Positions 16,956-24,331 of a stretch of DNA of 64,000 nucleotides are shown piece by piece. The DNA comes from GCA-2733415 sp964276095. Lineage in GTDB: Bacteria > Bacteroidota > Bacteroidia > Flavobacteriales > Flavobacteriaceae. Position 1 is the stretch's first letter. Each line of letters begins with the position of its first letter. Below the pieces are notes generated by a model that was not told the origin of the DNA, searched no databases, and saw only the letters and a program-made list of their open reading frames with translations. Location of the stretch: contig CAXYDR010000001.1 in NCBI GenBank assembly GCA_964276095.1, forward strand, positions 1,290,960 through 1,354,959, read 5' to 3'. The translations under genes and the position numbers were made by a program.

Positions 16956-17411
16956 ATGATAAATGAAATAACTATATATTTTGACTCTCCAAAAGATTTT
17001 ACACCCGAAAACATAAGACCTCTTAATGGTATAGCTGGCTTATATTTTATTTTTAGTAAATCTATAGATATTAACTATCCCTTTGACATTTCTAAACTCT
17101 TATACATAGGTATGAGTGAAAAAAAAACTAATAGTATAGGAAGACGACTTATAGGACATTATGATGGCAAATCTAAAAATGCTGGACTATCTAATTATAG
17201 AAAAAAAGAACCATTACTTTTCACCTATATTAATTTCGAAATGTTAAGAAGTGTTTGGGAGTACAAAATTGAAGATTTAGAAAGTTATTTTCTGCTTGAT
17301 TTTGTAGATAAATATGGTGTCTATCCTATATGTAACAATAAGACTAGTTCTGAGATTCTAAAAAATGAATTAATCACCAGTTTCCGAATTAACTGGGAAT
17401 ATTTTAAATAA
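16956..17411 (+). CDS. GIY-YIG nuclease-like protein
   Basis: 151 residues with the full GIY-YIG order: GIAGLYFI (GLY at 28-30), LLYIGMS (YIG at 50-52), the catalytic arginine in IGRRLIGHY (R63/R64), the metal-binding glutamate in DLESYFLLDF (E109) and the terminal asparagine in ICNNKT (about 127). These enzymes cut DNA with one metal ion. It is the first gene of a three-gene cassette, 5 bp before a small helical protein gene and upstream of an SMC-like ATPase, which suggests a nuclease-ATPase defence complex. Confidence 0.8.
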   Translation: MINEITIYFDSPKDFTPENIRPLNGIAGLYFIFSKSIDINYPFDISKLLYIGMSEKKTNSIGRRLIGHYDGKSKNAGLSNYRKKEPLLFTYINFEMLRSVWEYKIEDLESYFLLDFVDKYGVYPICNNKTSSEILKNELITSFRINWEYFK

Positions 17412-17416
17412 AAACA

Positions 17417-17614
17417 ATGAGCAAAGAAGTAAAATCAGGTCAGGAAATATTGGATGATTTTTTTGAGACTATTGAGTCTATAGAAGGTGTAGATTCAAAA
17501 ATATCGGAAATGATATCAAATCTATATAAAGAAGGTACGCTAACTGAGGCTAAAATAAAAAACGAATTGCAACAACTACGAATTCAAGAACAGAATGAAA
17601 ATAAAGCAAATTGA
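17417..17614 (+). CDS. Small helical protein linking nuclease and ATPase genes, 65 aa
   Basis: Acidic and almost entirely helix-forming, with no recognised family. Its position, 5 bp after the GIY-YIG gene and overlapping the ATPase start by 20 bp, implies tight co-translation. It may be a bridging or regulatory subunit of the nuclease-ATPase pair. Confidence 0.65.
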   Translation: MSKEVKSGQEILDDFFETIESIEGVDSKISEMISNLYKEGTLTEAKIKNELQQLRIQEQNENKAN

Positions 17615-20018
17615 CATAAAAGGATTGCGTGGGATAAAGGAATCTCTATCATTAGAATTGAATGGAAAATCTGTTGTTCTTTATGGAGATAATGGAATGG
17701 GTAAAAGCAGCATCTCTGATTCTATTGAGTGGTTTTACACAAATAAAGTAGCACACCTTTCAGGGACTGAAATTGATTTAAAAGATGCTTTAAGAAATGC
17801 TTCTTTAGAAGAAGATTTTGTATCTGAAGTAGCATTGAAATTTCTTAAAAAAAGTGACTTTGACACAGGGAAAACACTTTTTACAAAAAGAGGAAAGATA
17901 GAACAAGATTATACTGTAAAATCAGATGAGATACGTGACTATTTAGTGAAGTCTAAGGAGGAGAATTTATTACTACGCTATAAAAGTTTAAATGACTTTG
18001 TGGATATTACTAAAGGCGACAAACTCAAATATCTATCAGATATAATTGGATTTTCGGAAGTTACTAAAAAGAAAGAAGTCCTCAGAAAGGCTTTCAATTC
18101 AATAAAAACAGAAATAAAGAATCAAAATTTTGAAGGCCAAATTAATGGGCAGAAAGCCATACTTATTGATAAAATTGGTGCAGCAGTAAGTTTGGATAAA
18201 GACTTTTTTGAAATAATTAAAAATAAAATAGCTCCGTTAAAATTAAAAATGGATATCAAGAGTATTGAGGATATCAATGCACTATTAAAACACCTTAAAT
18301 CTGCAACCAATGAAAAGCTGATTAAAGAAAACACCTTTTTAGAAAAAATTCAAACAGCCTTATTAGTACTTCAAAGTGAGGTCGTAATAATAAATACTCA
18401 TTTCGACACGTATTACGATGAATTCCAAAAAATCGCAGCTGATGTAGAAGGAATAATCAAAATTTATATTGGTGATCTTTTAAAATTTGGAGATAAAGTA
18501 ATTAAAAAGTTCCATAAAGATGAGAGTTGTCCATTATGCTTGCAGCCTAAAAGCAAAGACGACTTAAGGACAGAGATAGCAGAACGTTTAAAAGAGATTG
18601 AGCAAGCTGAAAAAAAGTTAAAAGCTTTTCAGAAAGCTCTAGAATTGATAAAAAGTATAAGCACTGAAAGAATAAAAAGAGTTGACTTACTTTTATCAGA
18701 GCCTCTTTTAAAACTTCCAGAAAACGAACAATTAAAAAATGAATTAGATTCTATAAAAGGAAAACTAAAACTTATGGAGACAGCAAGTTTAGTAAAACCT
18801 TCTTCAGGAGATAAAATTCAAGATTCTAAAAGCATTACATTTAATATTTCCGACTTTCTTTTTTTAGATAGTCTAGCAGTAAGAATTAAGAAATTAAAAG
18901 AGACTATAAAAAAAGATAATATAACCGAAATTTATGCAAATATTTCGGCCTCTAAAGATGCTTTTCTTAAAATTAAAACTTTAGAAAAAGAGAGAAAGAT
19001 ACTTGAAAAGCAGAGCTCATCATTATCTATAATTTATAATGAGTTTATAAAAGTTCAAAAAGAAGGCTTAGAAAATTTTATCGACTCTTTCTCTTCTAAA
19101 ATAAATGAATACTACCAATATATGAATCCTGATGAACCATTTCAGGAAATTAAGATTGTCACAATGGGAGAAGAAGACGAACTTAATGGAATAACTATAG
19201 AATATAAATATAATGGAGCTTGGGTTTCGCCTCCTCAAAAATATTTTAGTGAATCACATCTTAATTGCTTTGGTATTTCATTCTTTCTTGCTTCAGTAGA
19301 TGCATTTAACGATATAAACGAGTTCATTGTTTTAGATGATGTAATATCAAGTTTTGACTCTAATCATAGAAAACGATTTGCTCAGTTATTATTTGAAAAG
19401 TTTTCTGAGAGACAAATCATTCTACTCACACACGAAGAGGAATGGTTTAGGAATTTTGTTAAACCACTTGCAAAGAAAAAAAATTGGTTAGTAAATGAAA
19501 TAAAATGGACAGAAGCAAAAGGAACACATTTTGAAGAATCGCAAGGTGACATTAAATCTAGGATTGAGAAAAAACTATTAGAATCTGTGATTGATGGATT
19601 GGGTAATCCTATCAGAAAGTATCTAGAGTCAATATTAAAAGAGATTTGTATGAACCTTGATGTTAAGGTAAGTTTTAGACTAAACGAAATTAATGAGAAA
19701 AGAATGCCAGACGAATTAATTAATGAGTTAAAATCAAGAATTAAGTCTAAAAGCAAAGATTTAAAAGAGCATTATCCAACTATTGAAAGAGTTGCTAACT
19801 CGTCAATTTTAGGGAATTTACTTTCTCACGACAATCCGTTTAATCCTAAAATTGGAGACCTTAAATCTTTTTGGGCAGATATTCAGGAAATGGAACATAT
19901 ATTCTATTGTCAAGAAGAAGGTTGTAGAAAGCCCGCAGTTTCATTTAGAAATATTGACACTGTTACAAAAGAAATAAGATGTGGTGGATGTGGAAAGACA
20001 AAATACGATTGGAAATAA
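17595..20018 (+). CDS. SMC/RecF-like AAA ATPase with zinc-hook motif
   Basis: 807 residues. Walker A GDNGMGKSS at 31-39 follows the RecF/Rad50-like opening IDIKGLRGIKESLSLEL. Coiled-coil arms flank a CPLC motif at 312-315, a likely Rad50-type zinc hook. The second half has a signature-like FSESHLNCFGISFFLA (551-566) and Walker B FIVLDDVISSFD (577-588). The C-terminal 35 residues form a separate four-cysteine ribbon (CQEEGC...CGGC). Rad50-like ATPases with hooks tether DNA and control a nuclease; here the GIY-YIG protein is the obvious partner. I match this trio to no named defence system. Confidence 0.85.
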   Translation: MKIKQIDIKGLRGIKESLSLELNGKSVVLYGDNGMGKSSISDSIEWFYTNKVAHLSGTEIDLKDALRNASLEEDFVSEVALKFLKKSDFDTGKTLFTKRGKIEQDYTVKSDEIRDYLVKSKEENLLLRYKSLNDFVDITKGDKLKYLSDIIGFSEVTKKKEVLRKAFNSIKTEIKNQNFEGQINGQKAILIDKIGAAVSLDKDFFEIIKNKIAPLKLKMDIKSIEDINALLKHLKSATNEKLIKENTFLEKIQTALLVLQSEVVIINTHFDTYYDEFQKIAADVEGIIKIYIGDLLKFGDKVIKKFHKDESCPLCLQPKSKDDLRTEIAERLKEIEQAEKKLKAFQKALELIKSISTERIKRVDLLLSEPLLKLPENEQLKNELDSIKGKLKLMETASLVKPSSGDKIQDSKSITFNISDFLFLDSLAVRIKKLKETIKKDNITEIYANISASKDAFLKIKTLEKERKILEKQSSSLSIIYNEFIKVQKEGLENFIDSFSSKINEYYQYMNPDEPFQEIKIVTMGEEDELNGITIEYKYNGAWVSPPQKYFSESHLNCFGISFFLASVDAFNDINEFIVLDDVISSFDSNHRKRFAQLLFEKFSERQIILLTHEEEWFRNFVKPLAKKKNWLVNEIKWTEAKGTHFEESQGDIKSRIEKKLLESVIDGLGNPIRKYLESILKEICMNLDVKVSFRLNEINEKRMPDELINELKSRIKSKSKDLKEHYPTIERVANSSILGNLLSHDNPFNPKIGDLKSFWADIQEMEHIFYCQEEGCRKPAVSFRNIDTVTKEIRCGGCGKTKYDWK

Positions 20019-20026
20019 AAAACGTT

Positions 20027-20215
20027 GGGCAACAATGTATAAAATAATAAGGGTTAAGTGCCAAAACCAAAGTTGGTGCATATTAACAAAGTTCGACAAA
20101 TTTTCAATTTGACGGATAAAAGAAAAATAACGGTAAAATTGTAAATTTGGCTAAGTGCTAAACTGAAAGTAAGTGTATTTTTAATCCCTTACTATTCTTA
20201 TACTAACCGTTAGCA
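20027..20215 (+). repeat. attC-like repeat, site H
   Basis: 189 bp, from GGGCAAC-AAT-GTATAAAATAATAAGGG to CCCTTACTATTCTTATAC-TAACC-GTTAGCA. The inner stem runs well beyond the L box. GTTGGGCAAC (20024-20033) complements GTTACCCAAC of site G at nine of ten positions, closing the three-gene cassette. Confidence 0.7.
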
Positions 20216-20227
20216 ACAATTAAAATT

Positions 20228-21112
20228 ATGGCACGACAGGGACGTGAACTTGAATTAATAATCGAAAAGATTGAGAGCTCTTCACTTCCAGAAGGTGCAT
20301 TAATAAAATCACCTGGATTTATAGAGGATAAAATCACTGGACAGCAAAGAGAGGTTGATGTTTTGGTTGAATATGAATTAGGGACAGTGCAAATTATGGT
20401 AATTATTGAGTGTAGAGATAGGAAATCATCGCAAGACACTCAATGGATAGAACAAATTGCGACAAAAGTAAATGATTTAAACGCGAACAAGGTAATCGCC
20501 GTTTCATCTAGTAAATTTACAGGACCTGCTTTAAAGAAAGCTATTCATTATGGAATAGAAACTAGGTTATTAGAAGAAGTAAATGCTAATGTTATTGGAG
20601 ATTGGTGGAAAGTAGAACACCTCCAAGTAGCAAGGACATCCTATCTTATTAAATCATCTCAAATCATCTGTGAAAAGCCTAAAATGGTAGTTGACAAACT
20701 CAAAGGTAAAAAAGTGAATGATAAATTCATTAACCGCACTATAGATGATGAAGTTTCTAGTCTAAATGATATTCTAGCGGGTAATATCAATAAAATTGAA
20801 CCATTAAATTCACTTGTACCTAATGGTCCTTCTCTCACCATCCAACTAAATTTGAATTTTTCAAATTCTGACGATTGTTACCTTCTAAAATCAAGCAATA
20901 GAGAGTCAAAAATATCTCAAATAAATATGGCTGTGGAATTCAAATTAATTCATGAGCAAAAACCTATAAGCCGAGTAAAAAATTATCGTGACGAAAATAA
21001 AGTTATTTCTGAGGTAATTGAATTTGACGATATTTCAGTAGGAGAAAATGATGTGTTACAATTTATAAGAAATACTGATGGCTCACTTTCACTCTCGGCT
21101 AGAAAGAAATAA
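20228..21112 (+). CDS. Mrr-type restriction endonuclease-like protein
   Basis: 294 residues. The N-terminal half is a PD-(D/E)XK domain: QREVDVLVEYELG (D44), then IMVIIECRDRK (E61-C-R63), where arginine replaces the usual catalytic lysine, and a helix DTQWIEQIATKVNDL followed by NKVIAVSSSKFTGPA. This is the layout of Mrr_cat stand-alone restriction-like enzymes. The C-terminal half is unassigned and could recognise DNA or a partner. It is the sole gene of the cassette between GTTAGCAAC (20209) and GTCGCTAAC (21114). Confidence 0.75.
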   Translation: MARQGRELELIIEKIESSSLPEGALIKSPGFIEDKITGQQREVDVLVEYELGTVQIMVIIECRDRKSSQDTQWIEQIATKVNDLNANKVIAVSSSKFTGPALKKAIHYGIETRLLEEVNANVIGDWWKVEHLQVARTSYLIKSSQIICEKPKMVVDKLKGKKVNDKFINRTIDDEVSSLNDILAGNINKIEPLNSLVPNGPSLTIQLNLNFSNSDDCYLLKSSNRESKISQINMAVEFKLIHEQKPISRVKNYRDENKVISEVIEFDDISVGENDVLQFIRNTDGSLSLSARKK

Positions 21113-21115
21113 AGT

Positions 21116-21275
21116 CGCTAACAATACCTATAAATAAATACGGGTTTAATGTATAAATTTGAAAGCTTGTGTATACTTACAAGCAACGTCAAATCTTTTA
21201 ATTTACTCACCTCCTTTTTATTTAATTTAAAGGTGTTCATTATTTAAAAATTGGCTTTTATAAAATGACAAAATT
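21116..21275 (+). repeat. attC-like repeat, site I (3' truncated)
   Basis: Opens CGCTAAC-AATACC-TATAAATAAATACGGG like the intact sites. It ends without the GTT box, running into the terminator of the oppositely oriented viperin locus. Its latter part (AATTTAAAGGTGTTCATTATTTAAAAATTGGCTTTTATAAAA) is shared with decayed site B at 2.9 kb. It marks the 3' end of the array. Confidence 0.55.
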
Positions 21276-21277
21276 AA

Positions 21278-21309
21278 AAACAGCCTTACGGTTTATCATA
21301 AGGCTGTTT
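21278..21309 (-). terminator. Terminator of the viperin-locus transcript
   Basis: An 11-bp perfect stem, AAACAGCCTTA (21278-21288) and TAAGGCTGTTT (21299-21309), with a 10-nt loop. In the minus-strand transcript it is followed by a U-rich TTTTTAATTTTG, the form of an intrinsic terminator. It closes the unidirectional minus-strand cargo block. Confidence 0.75.
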
Positions 21310-21328
21310 GTTCATTACATGTAAAAGA

Positions 21329-21460
21329 TTATTTTTTTGTTCTATTAGGATTTAACTGTTTTCCTTTATTTCCTTGATTTTTATCATAGGTTTTATTGGT
21401 TCCTGGGTTACCTTTGTTGGGGTTTTTAATGTCTGCATTGTGATTTGATTCTTTTTTCAT
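21329..21460 (-). CDS. Very small basic Asn/Lys/Gly-rich protein, 43 aa
   Basis: ATG at 21460 opens 43 codons, MKKESNHNADIKNPNKG onward, ending NPNRTKK. Highly hydrophilic, rich in Asn, Lys and Gly and probably disordered. It lies 48 bp downstream of the viperin gene and just before a good terminator, so it is probably co-transcribed. Similar short disordered proteins are frequent in flavobacteria; no function is known. Confidence 0.6.
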   Translation of the reverse strand: MKKESNHNADIKNPNKGNPGTNKTYDKNQGNKGKQLNPNRTKK

Positions 21461-21508
21461 AATTTAAAATTTTATAGTTAATTGTATTCATATATAATTA
21501 CCTATCTC

Positions 21509-22402
21509 TTAGGCAATATGCTGTTTTCTGGTCATTGCTTTGCTTGAATTAGACCAATCATAAAATCCATTCCTATCAATAAATTTAGATTTATCAATAT
21601 TTATTTGACTAAGTGCTTTATTTAATCCTATTTGTAAAATGTCGTCACTATAGGTATATGATTCGGTGGTATTGTCATATAATTTCCCTTCAGGACTTAT
21701 CATTAAATAACTACCTTTGATTAGCTGTATAGGCTCTATAGCATTTTTAAATTGAGTAATTGCTTTGGAATTGTTTTGAAGAAAGCTATTAAACTGATGT
21801 TTAGAAATGTCAAATTCCGTTTGATGTTCGGTATTTTGGCCATTCACTTTAAGTGCTTGTAATATTTTCCAACGATCAGGTTTCGCGTTGATAATAAATG
21901 AGTGTAAGTTTTCTTCCCAGTTGTATTTAGAAACTACTGTATTTATCTTTACTCTTATATTTTGTTTTTTCAATTTCGGAATTAATTCGACAAAATAAGA
22001 TTCTGATACAGTAGCTTTACCATTTAAGGCTCTACCTGATTTTAAATTTGTAGCATCATTAACAGAATCTATACTAAGAGCAACCCAATCTAAATATGGA
22101 GCTAATTGATTTAGTAACTCCTCTTGAGCTAATTTTGCTCCATTAGTGACAATTGTAGTTATTAAACCTAACTCTTTTGCATATTGAACTAGAGCAGGTA
22201 ATTCTTTAACGAGCGTTGGTTCACCTCCAGCAAAGGTTATTTTTTCAAAACCATTTTTTGCAACTTCTGCTATTATTTTTTTGGACTTTTCAGCATCATG
22301 CTTTACAACTCCTAAATCATTAAATGTAGCAAAACAAAACTTGCATTGCATATTGCAAGCTTTGGTTAGATGATAATTAATACTCGGTATAATGGGTTTC
22401 AT
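21509..22402 (-). CDS. Prokaryotic viperin (radical SAM ddhNTP synthase-like)
   Basis: About 297 residues from ATG 22402 (a GTG at 22408 is also possible). The opening INYHLTKAC16NMQC20KFC23F is the viperin-type CxxxCxxC radical-SAM cluster. The rest follows viperin in order: KITFAGGEPTL, DWVALSIDS, VKINTVVSKYNWEENL, PDRWKILQALKVNGQN, and the C-terminal FIDRNGFYDWS. Viperins convert CTP, GTP or UTP into 3'-deoxy-3',4'-didehydro nucleotides that terminate phage RNA synthesis. No nucleotide kinase gene, a frequent pVip neighbour, is adjacent. A LytTR two-component pair lies directly upstream on the same strand. Confidence 0.92.
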   Translation of the reverse strand: MKPIIPSINYHLTKACNMQCKFCFATFNDLGVVKHDAEKSKKIIAEVAKNGFEKITFAGGEPTLVKELPALVQYAKELGLITTIVTNGAKLAQEELLNQLAPYLDWVALSIDSVNDATNLKSGRALNGKATVSESYFVELIPKLKKQNIRVKINTVVSKYNWEENLHSFIINAKPDRWKILQALKVNGQNTEHQTEFDISKHQFNSFLQNNSKAITQFKNAIEPIQLIKGSYLMISPEGKLYDNTTESYTYSDDILQIGLNKALSQINIDKSKFIDRNGFYDWSNSSKAMTRKQHIA

Positions 22403-22408
22403 ATTCAC

Positions 22409-22422
22409 TTGATTTATATCAA
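22409..22422 (-). promoter_or_regulatory. Perfect FNR/CRP-like palindrome ahead of the viperin start
   Basis: TTGATTTATATCAA is an exact TTGAT-N4-ATCAA, the FNR consensus. It ends only a few bases before the start codon, so it could be an operator at the leader or merely chance in AT-rich DNA. No FNR-like gene is in the window. Confidence 0.25.
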
Positions 22423-22502
22423 ATGAACAAATAATCTAAACTTCAAATTACCAGATGTAATGAATAGAGTATTTTATGTAATCAACCTTAGAAAGTATGT
22501 AA

Positions 22503-23210
22503 TTATTTAAAATGTGGTTTGAAATTAAAAAACAATTCCTTGTGTGAATCACTCAAAGTCAATTCCTTAATAGTATTATTATGGTTTACTCCAATGAGGT
22601 CTGATTGAATCAATTTAGTAACATGGTTTAAGTTAACTATGTTATTCTTATTCACCTTAAGAAAATCGTTAGAAAGTTTTGAAGAGAGGTCATCGAATTT
22701 AATGTTCTTTGCAAGGATTTTATTTCCCTTTGTTAAGTGAATAATCTTATCTCTTTTATCTTTCTCAGATGATTCAAAATATACAATATCTGTATAATTT
22801 ATCTCCTCTTTTTTTGAATCTTGTGTTTTAACAACCAATACATTTGCTTTCTTTTTTTCATGAATTAAAAGCACTTTATCAATAGACTGTTTTAAACGGT
22901 ATTGACGTATTGGTTTTGGGACGAAATCCACTGCATTTATATCAAAAGCTTGATACGCTTGTTCCTTATGTCCTGAAACAAAAATAACATACTTGTTTTT
23001 TAATTTTTGAGCAACTTCTATTCCAGATATTGGCATATCCATATCAAGGAAAATTATATCTGAATCAAGTTTATCTAATTGAACTAAAAACTTATCTGGA
23101 TCTAAAAAAGCTCTTTCAATAGTCAATAAATTCAACTCTTCAATATGACTTCTAAGAGCACTTAAACAAGACTCATCATCATCTACTAAAACGCATAAAG
23201 GTTTATTCAT
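22503..23210 (-). CDS. LytTR-family response regulator
   Basis: 235 residues. The receiver domain has the acidic pocket VDDDES and the phospho-acceptor in DIIFLDMDMP (about D57), then KPIRQYRLKQSI. The C-terminal half is a LytTR DNA-binding domain (DIVYFESSEKDKR...NFLKVNKNNIVNLNHVTKL). It overlaps the histidine kinase gene upstream by 8 bp. With only 100 bp between it and the viperin gene, it may control viperin expression; that is inference. Confidence 0.9.
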   Translation of the reverse strand: MNKPLCVLVDDDESCLSALRSHIEELNLLTIERAFLDPDKFLVQLDKLDSDIIFLDMDMPISGIEVAQKLKNKYVIFVSGHKEQAYQAFDINAVDFVPKPIRQYRLKQSIDKVLLIHEKKKANVLVVKTQDSKKEEINYTDIVYFESSEKDKRDKIIHLTKGNKILAKNIKFDDLSSKLSNDFLKVNKNNIVNLNHVTKLIQSDLIGVNHNNTIKELTLSDSHKELFFNFKPHFK

Positions 23211-23949
23211 TGTTTAGTGTTATTTTCATGTTAGCAGTAAACTCATCATTTTCATTTTTATAATCTAGCGCATGACTATTTTTATACAATAGTTTTAATC
23301 GCTCAGAAAAAGAACTGTTACCAATACCTCCTTTAAGATTACTCTTTTTAGGAGCAATTTTATTTCTAACAGAGTAAATTAATTCATTTTCATTAAGTGT
23401 TTCTATATTTATATATATAAATGCATCATCAGATTCTAGATCACCATGTTTAAAAGCGTTCTCTATAAAATGAGCAAATATTAATGGGGCTATAGTTTTA
23501 TTAGCAGACCATCCATTCAATAAATTATCATCTATGGAAACCCGAACATTTACAATAGGCTTTAACCTAAGTCGATATAATTTAAGATATTCTTGCGCAA
23601 AATTAATTTCTTGTTCCAATGAAACGAATTGATTTTTTGCATCATAAAGCATATAGTCAAAAATGCCCGATAAACTATTTACAGAATCTAAGGTGCTTTT
23701 CGCCAAATGTTCTATTGTATTTAATGTATTTCTAAAGGAGTGCGGGTTTAAAGCAAAACGTAGGTTTTCAATTTTTTTCTGCTCTAAATCTTTAGCAACA
23801 ACTTTTTCCTTTTCAATCGCTAAGTCTCTTTCTTTAGTAGATTTTTTAGCAAGTTCATCTAAAGTAATGTTCTTCTTTTTTAACCTAAAAACATAAATTA
23901 TTAAAATTATTGTTATTATCAGTAATACTAGTGCTATTAATTCCCCCAT
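23203..23949 (-). CDS. LytS-type sensor histidine kinase
   Basis: 248 residues with a single N-terminal membrane helix (about residues 4-22), a short coiled coil and a His_kinase core. The phospho-acceptor box reads NPHSFRNTLNTIEHLA rather than the common NPHFLFN, keeping the histidine. The N box is FAHFIENAFKHG, and the G box GGIGNSSFSERLKLLY is slightly degenerate. There is no periplasmic sensor domain, so any signal must be sensed in the membrane or cytoplasm. It pairs with the LytTR regulator. Confidence 0.88.
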   Translation of the reverse strand: MGELIALVLLIITIILIIYVFRLKKKNITLDELAKKSTKERDLAIEKEKVVAKDLEQKKIENLRFALNPHSFRNTLNTIEHLAKSTLDSVNSLSGIFDYMLYDAKNQFVSLEQEINFAQEYLKLYRLRLKPIVNVRVSIDDNLLNGWSANKTIAPLIFAHFIENAFKHGDLESDDAFIYINIETLNENELIYSVRNKIAPKKSNLKGGIGNSSFSERLKLLYKNSHALDYKNENDEFTANMKITLNNE

Positions 23950-23978
23950 GCTTTTATTATACGTTTCGTTTATTTTTA

Positions 23979-24308
23979 TTAAAATTGAATTCTATCCTCT
24001 AATATTTCAATCAATTCTTTTTGATAGTATTTAAACCGATCAGGAATGTTAAGTACTGTTATCTTATGACGGTATTTACGCTCCGTATGCTCGTTAATTG
24101 CTTTTTTATGACGCTGTTCCATTACATACACTATGTCTGCCCATATTAAATGGTCCTCCGTAATAAAGTTAGTCCCTTCTTTATTACATATCTTCTGATT
24201 GGTCCCTACTGAATCAAATTGATAATTGGTATATTTTGAAGCAAAATGATCTTCTGCAGTTTTGGAACGCTGCTTATTAGCTGAACAGACAAATAGGATG
24301 TTTTTCAT
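23979..24308 (-). CDS. Small low-molecular-weight phosphatase-like protein
   Basis: 109 residues with the LMW-PTP P-loop C8-SANKQR14-S near the N-terminus and an Asp-Ile-Val-Tyr-Val-Met-Glu segment (WADIVYVMEQRH), as in short stand-alone LMW phosphatases. The usual C-terminal DPY/F loop is replaced by NIPDRFKYY, keeping a candidate general acid aspartate. It lies 23 bp after the helicase gene on the same strand and could be part of that defence operon or a passenger. Confidence 0.75.
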   Translation of the reverse strand: MKNILFVCSANKQRSKTAEDHFASKYTNYQFDSVGTNQKICNKEGTNFITEDHLIWADIVYVMEQRHKKAINEHTERKYRHKITVLNIPDRFKYYQKELIEILEDRIQF

Positions 24309-24331
24309 TTACTTATATATTAATCCATTCG

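Noticed and set aside
117..21275. Long repeats as a CRISPR array
   Set aside because: The repeats are about 120-200 bp, imperfect and separated by whole genes; there are no short regular spacers and no cas genes.
117..21275. Long repeats as insertion sequences or MITEs
   Set aside because: They carry no transposase and no flanking target duplications, keep one orientation, and their ends pair across cassettes, which fits site-specific recombination better.
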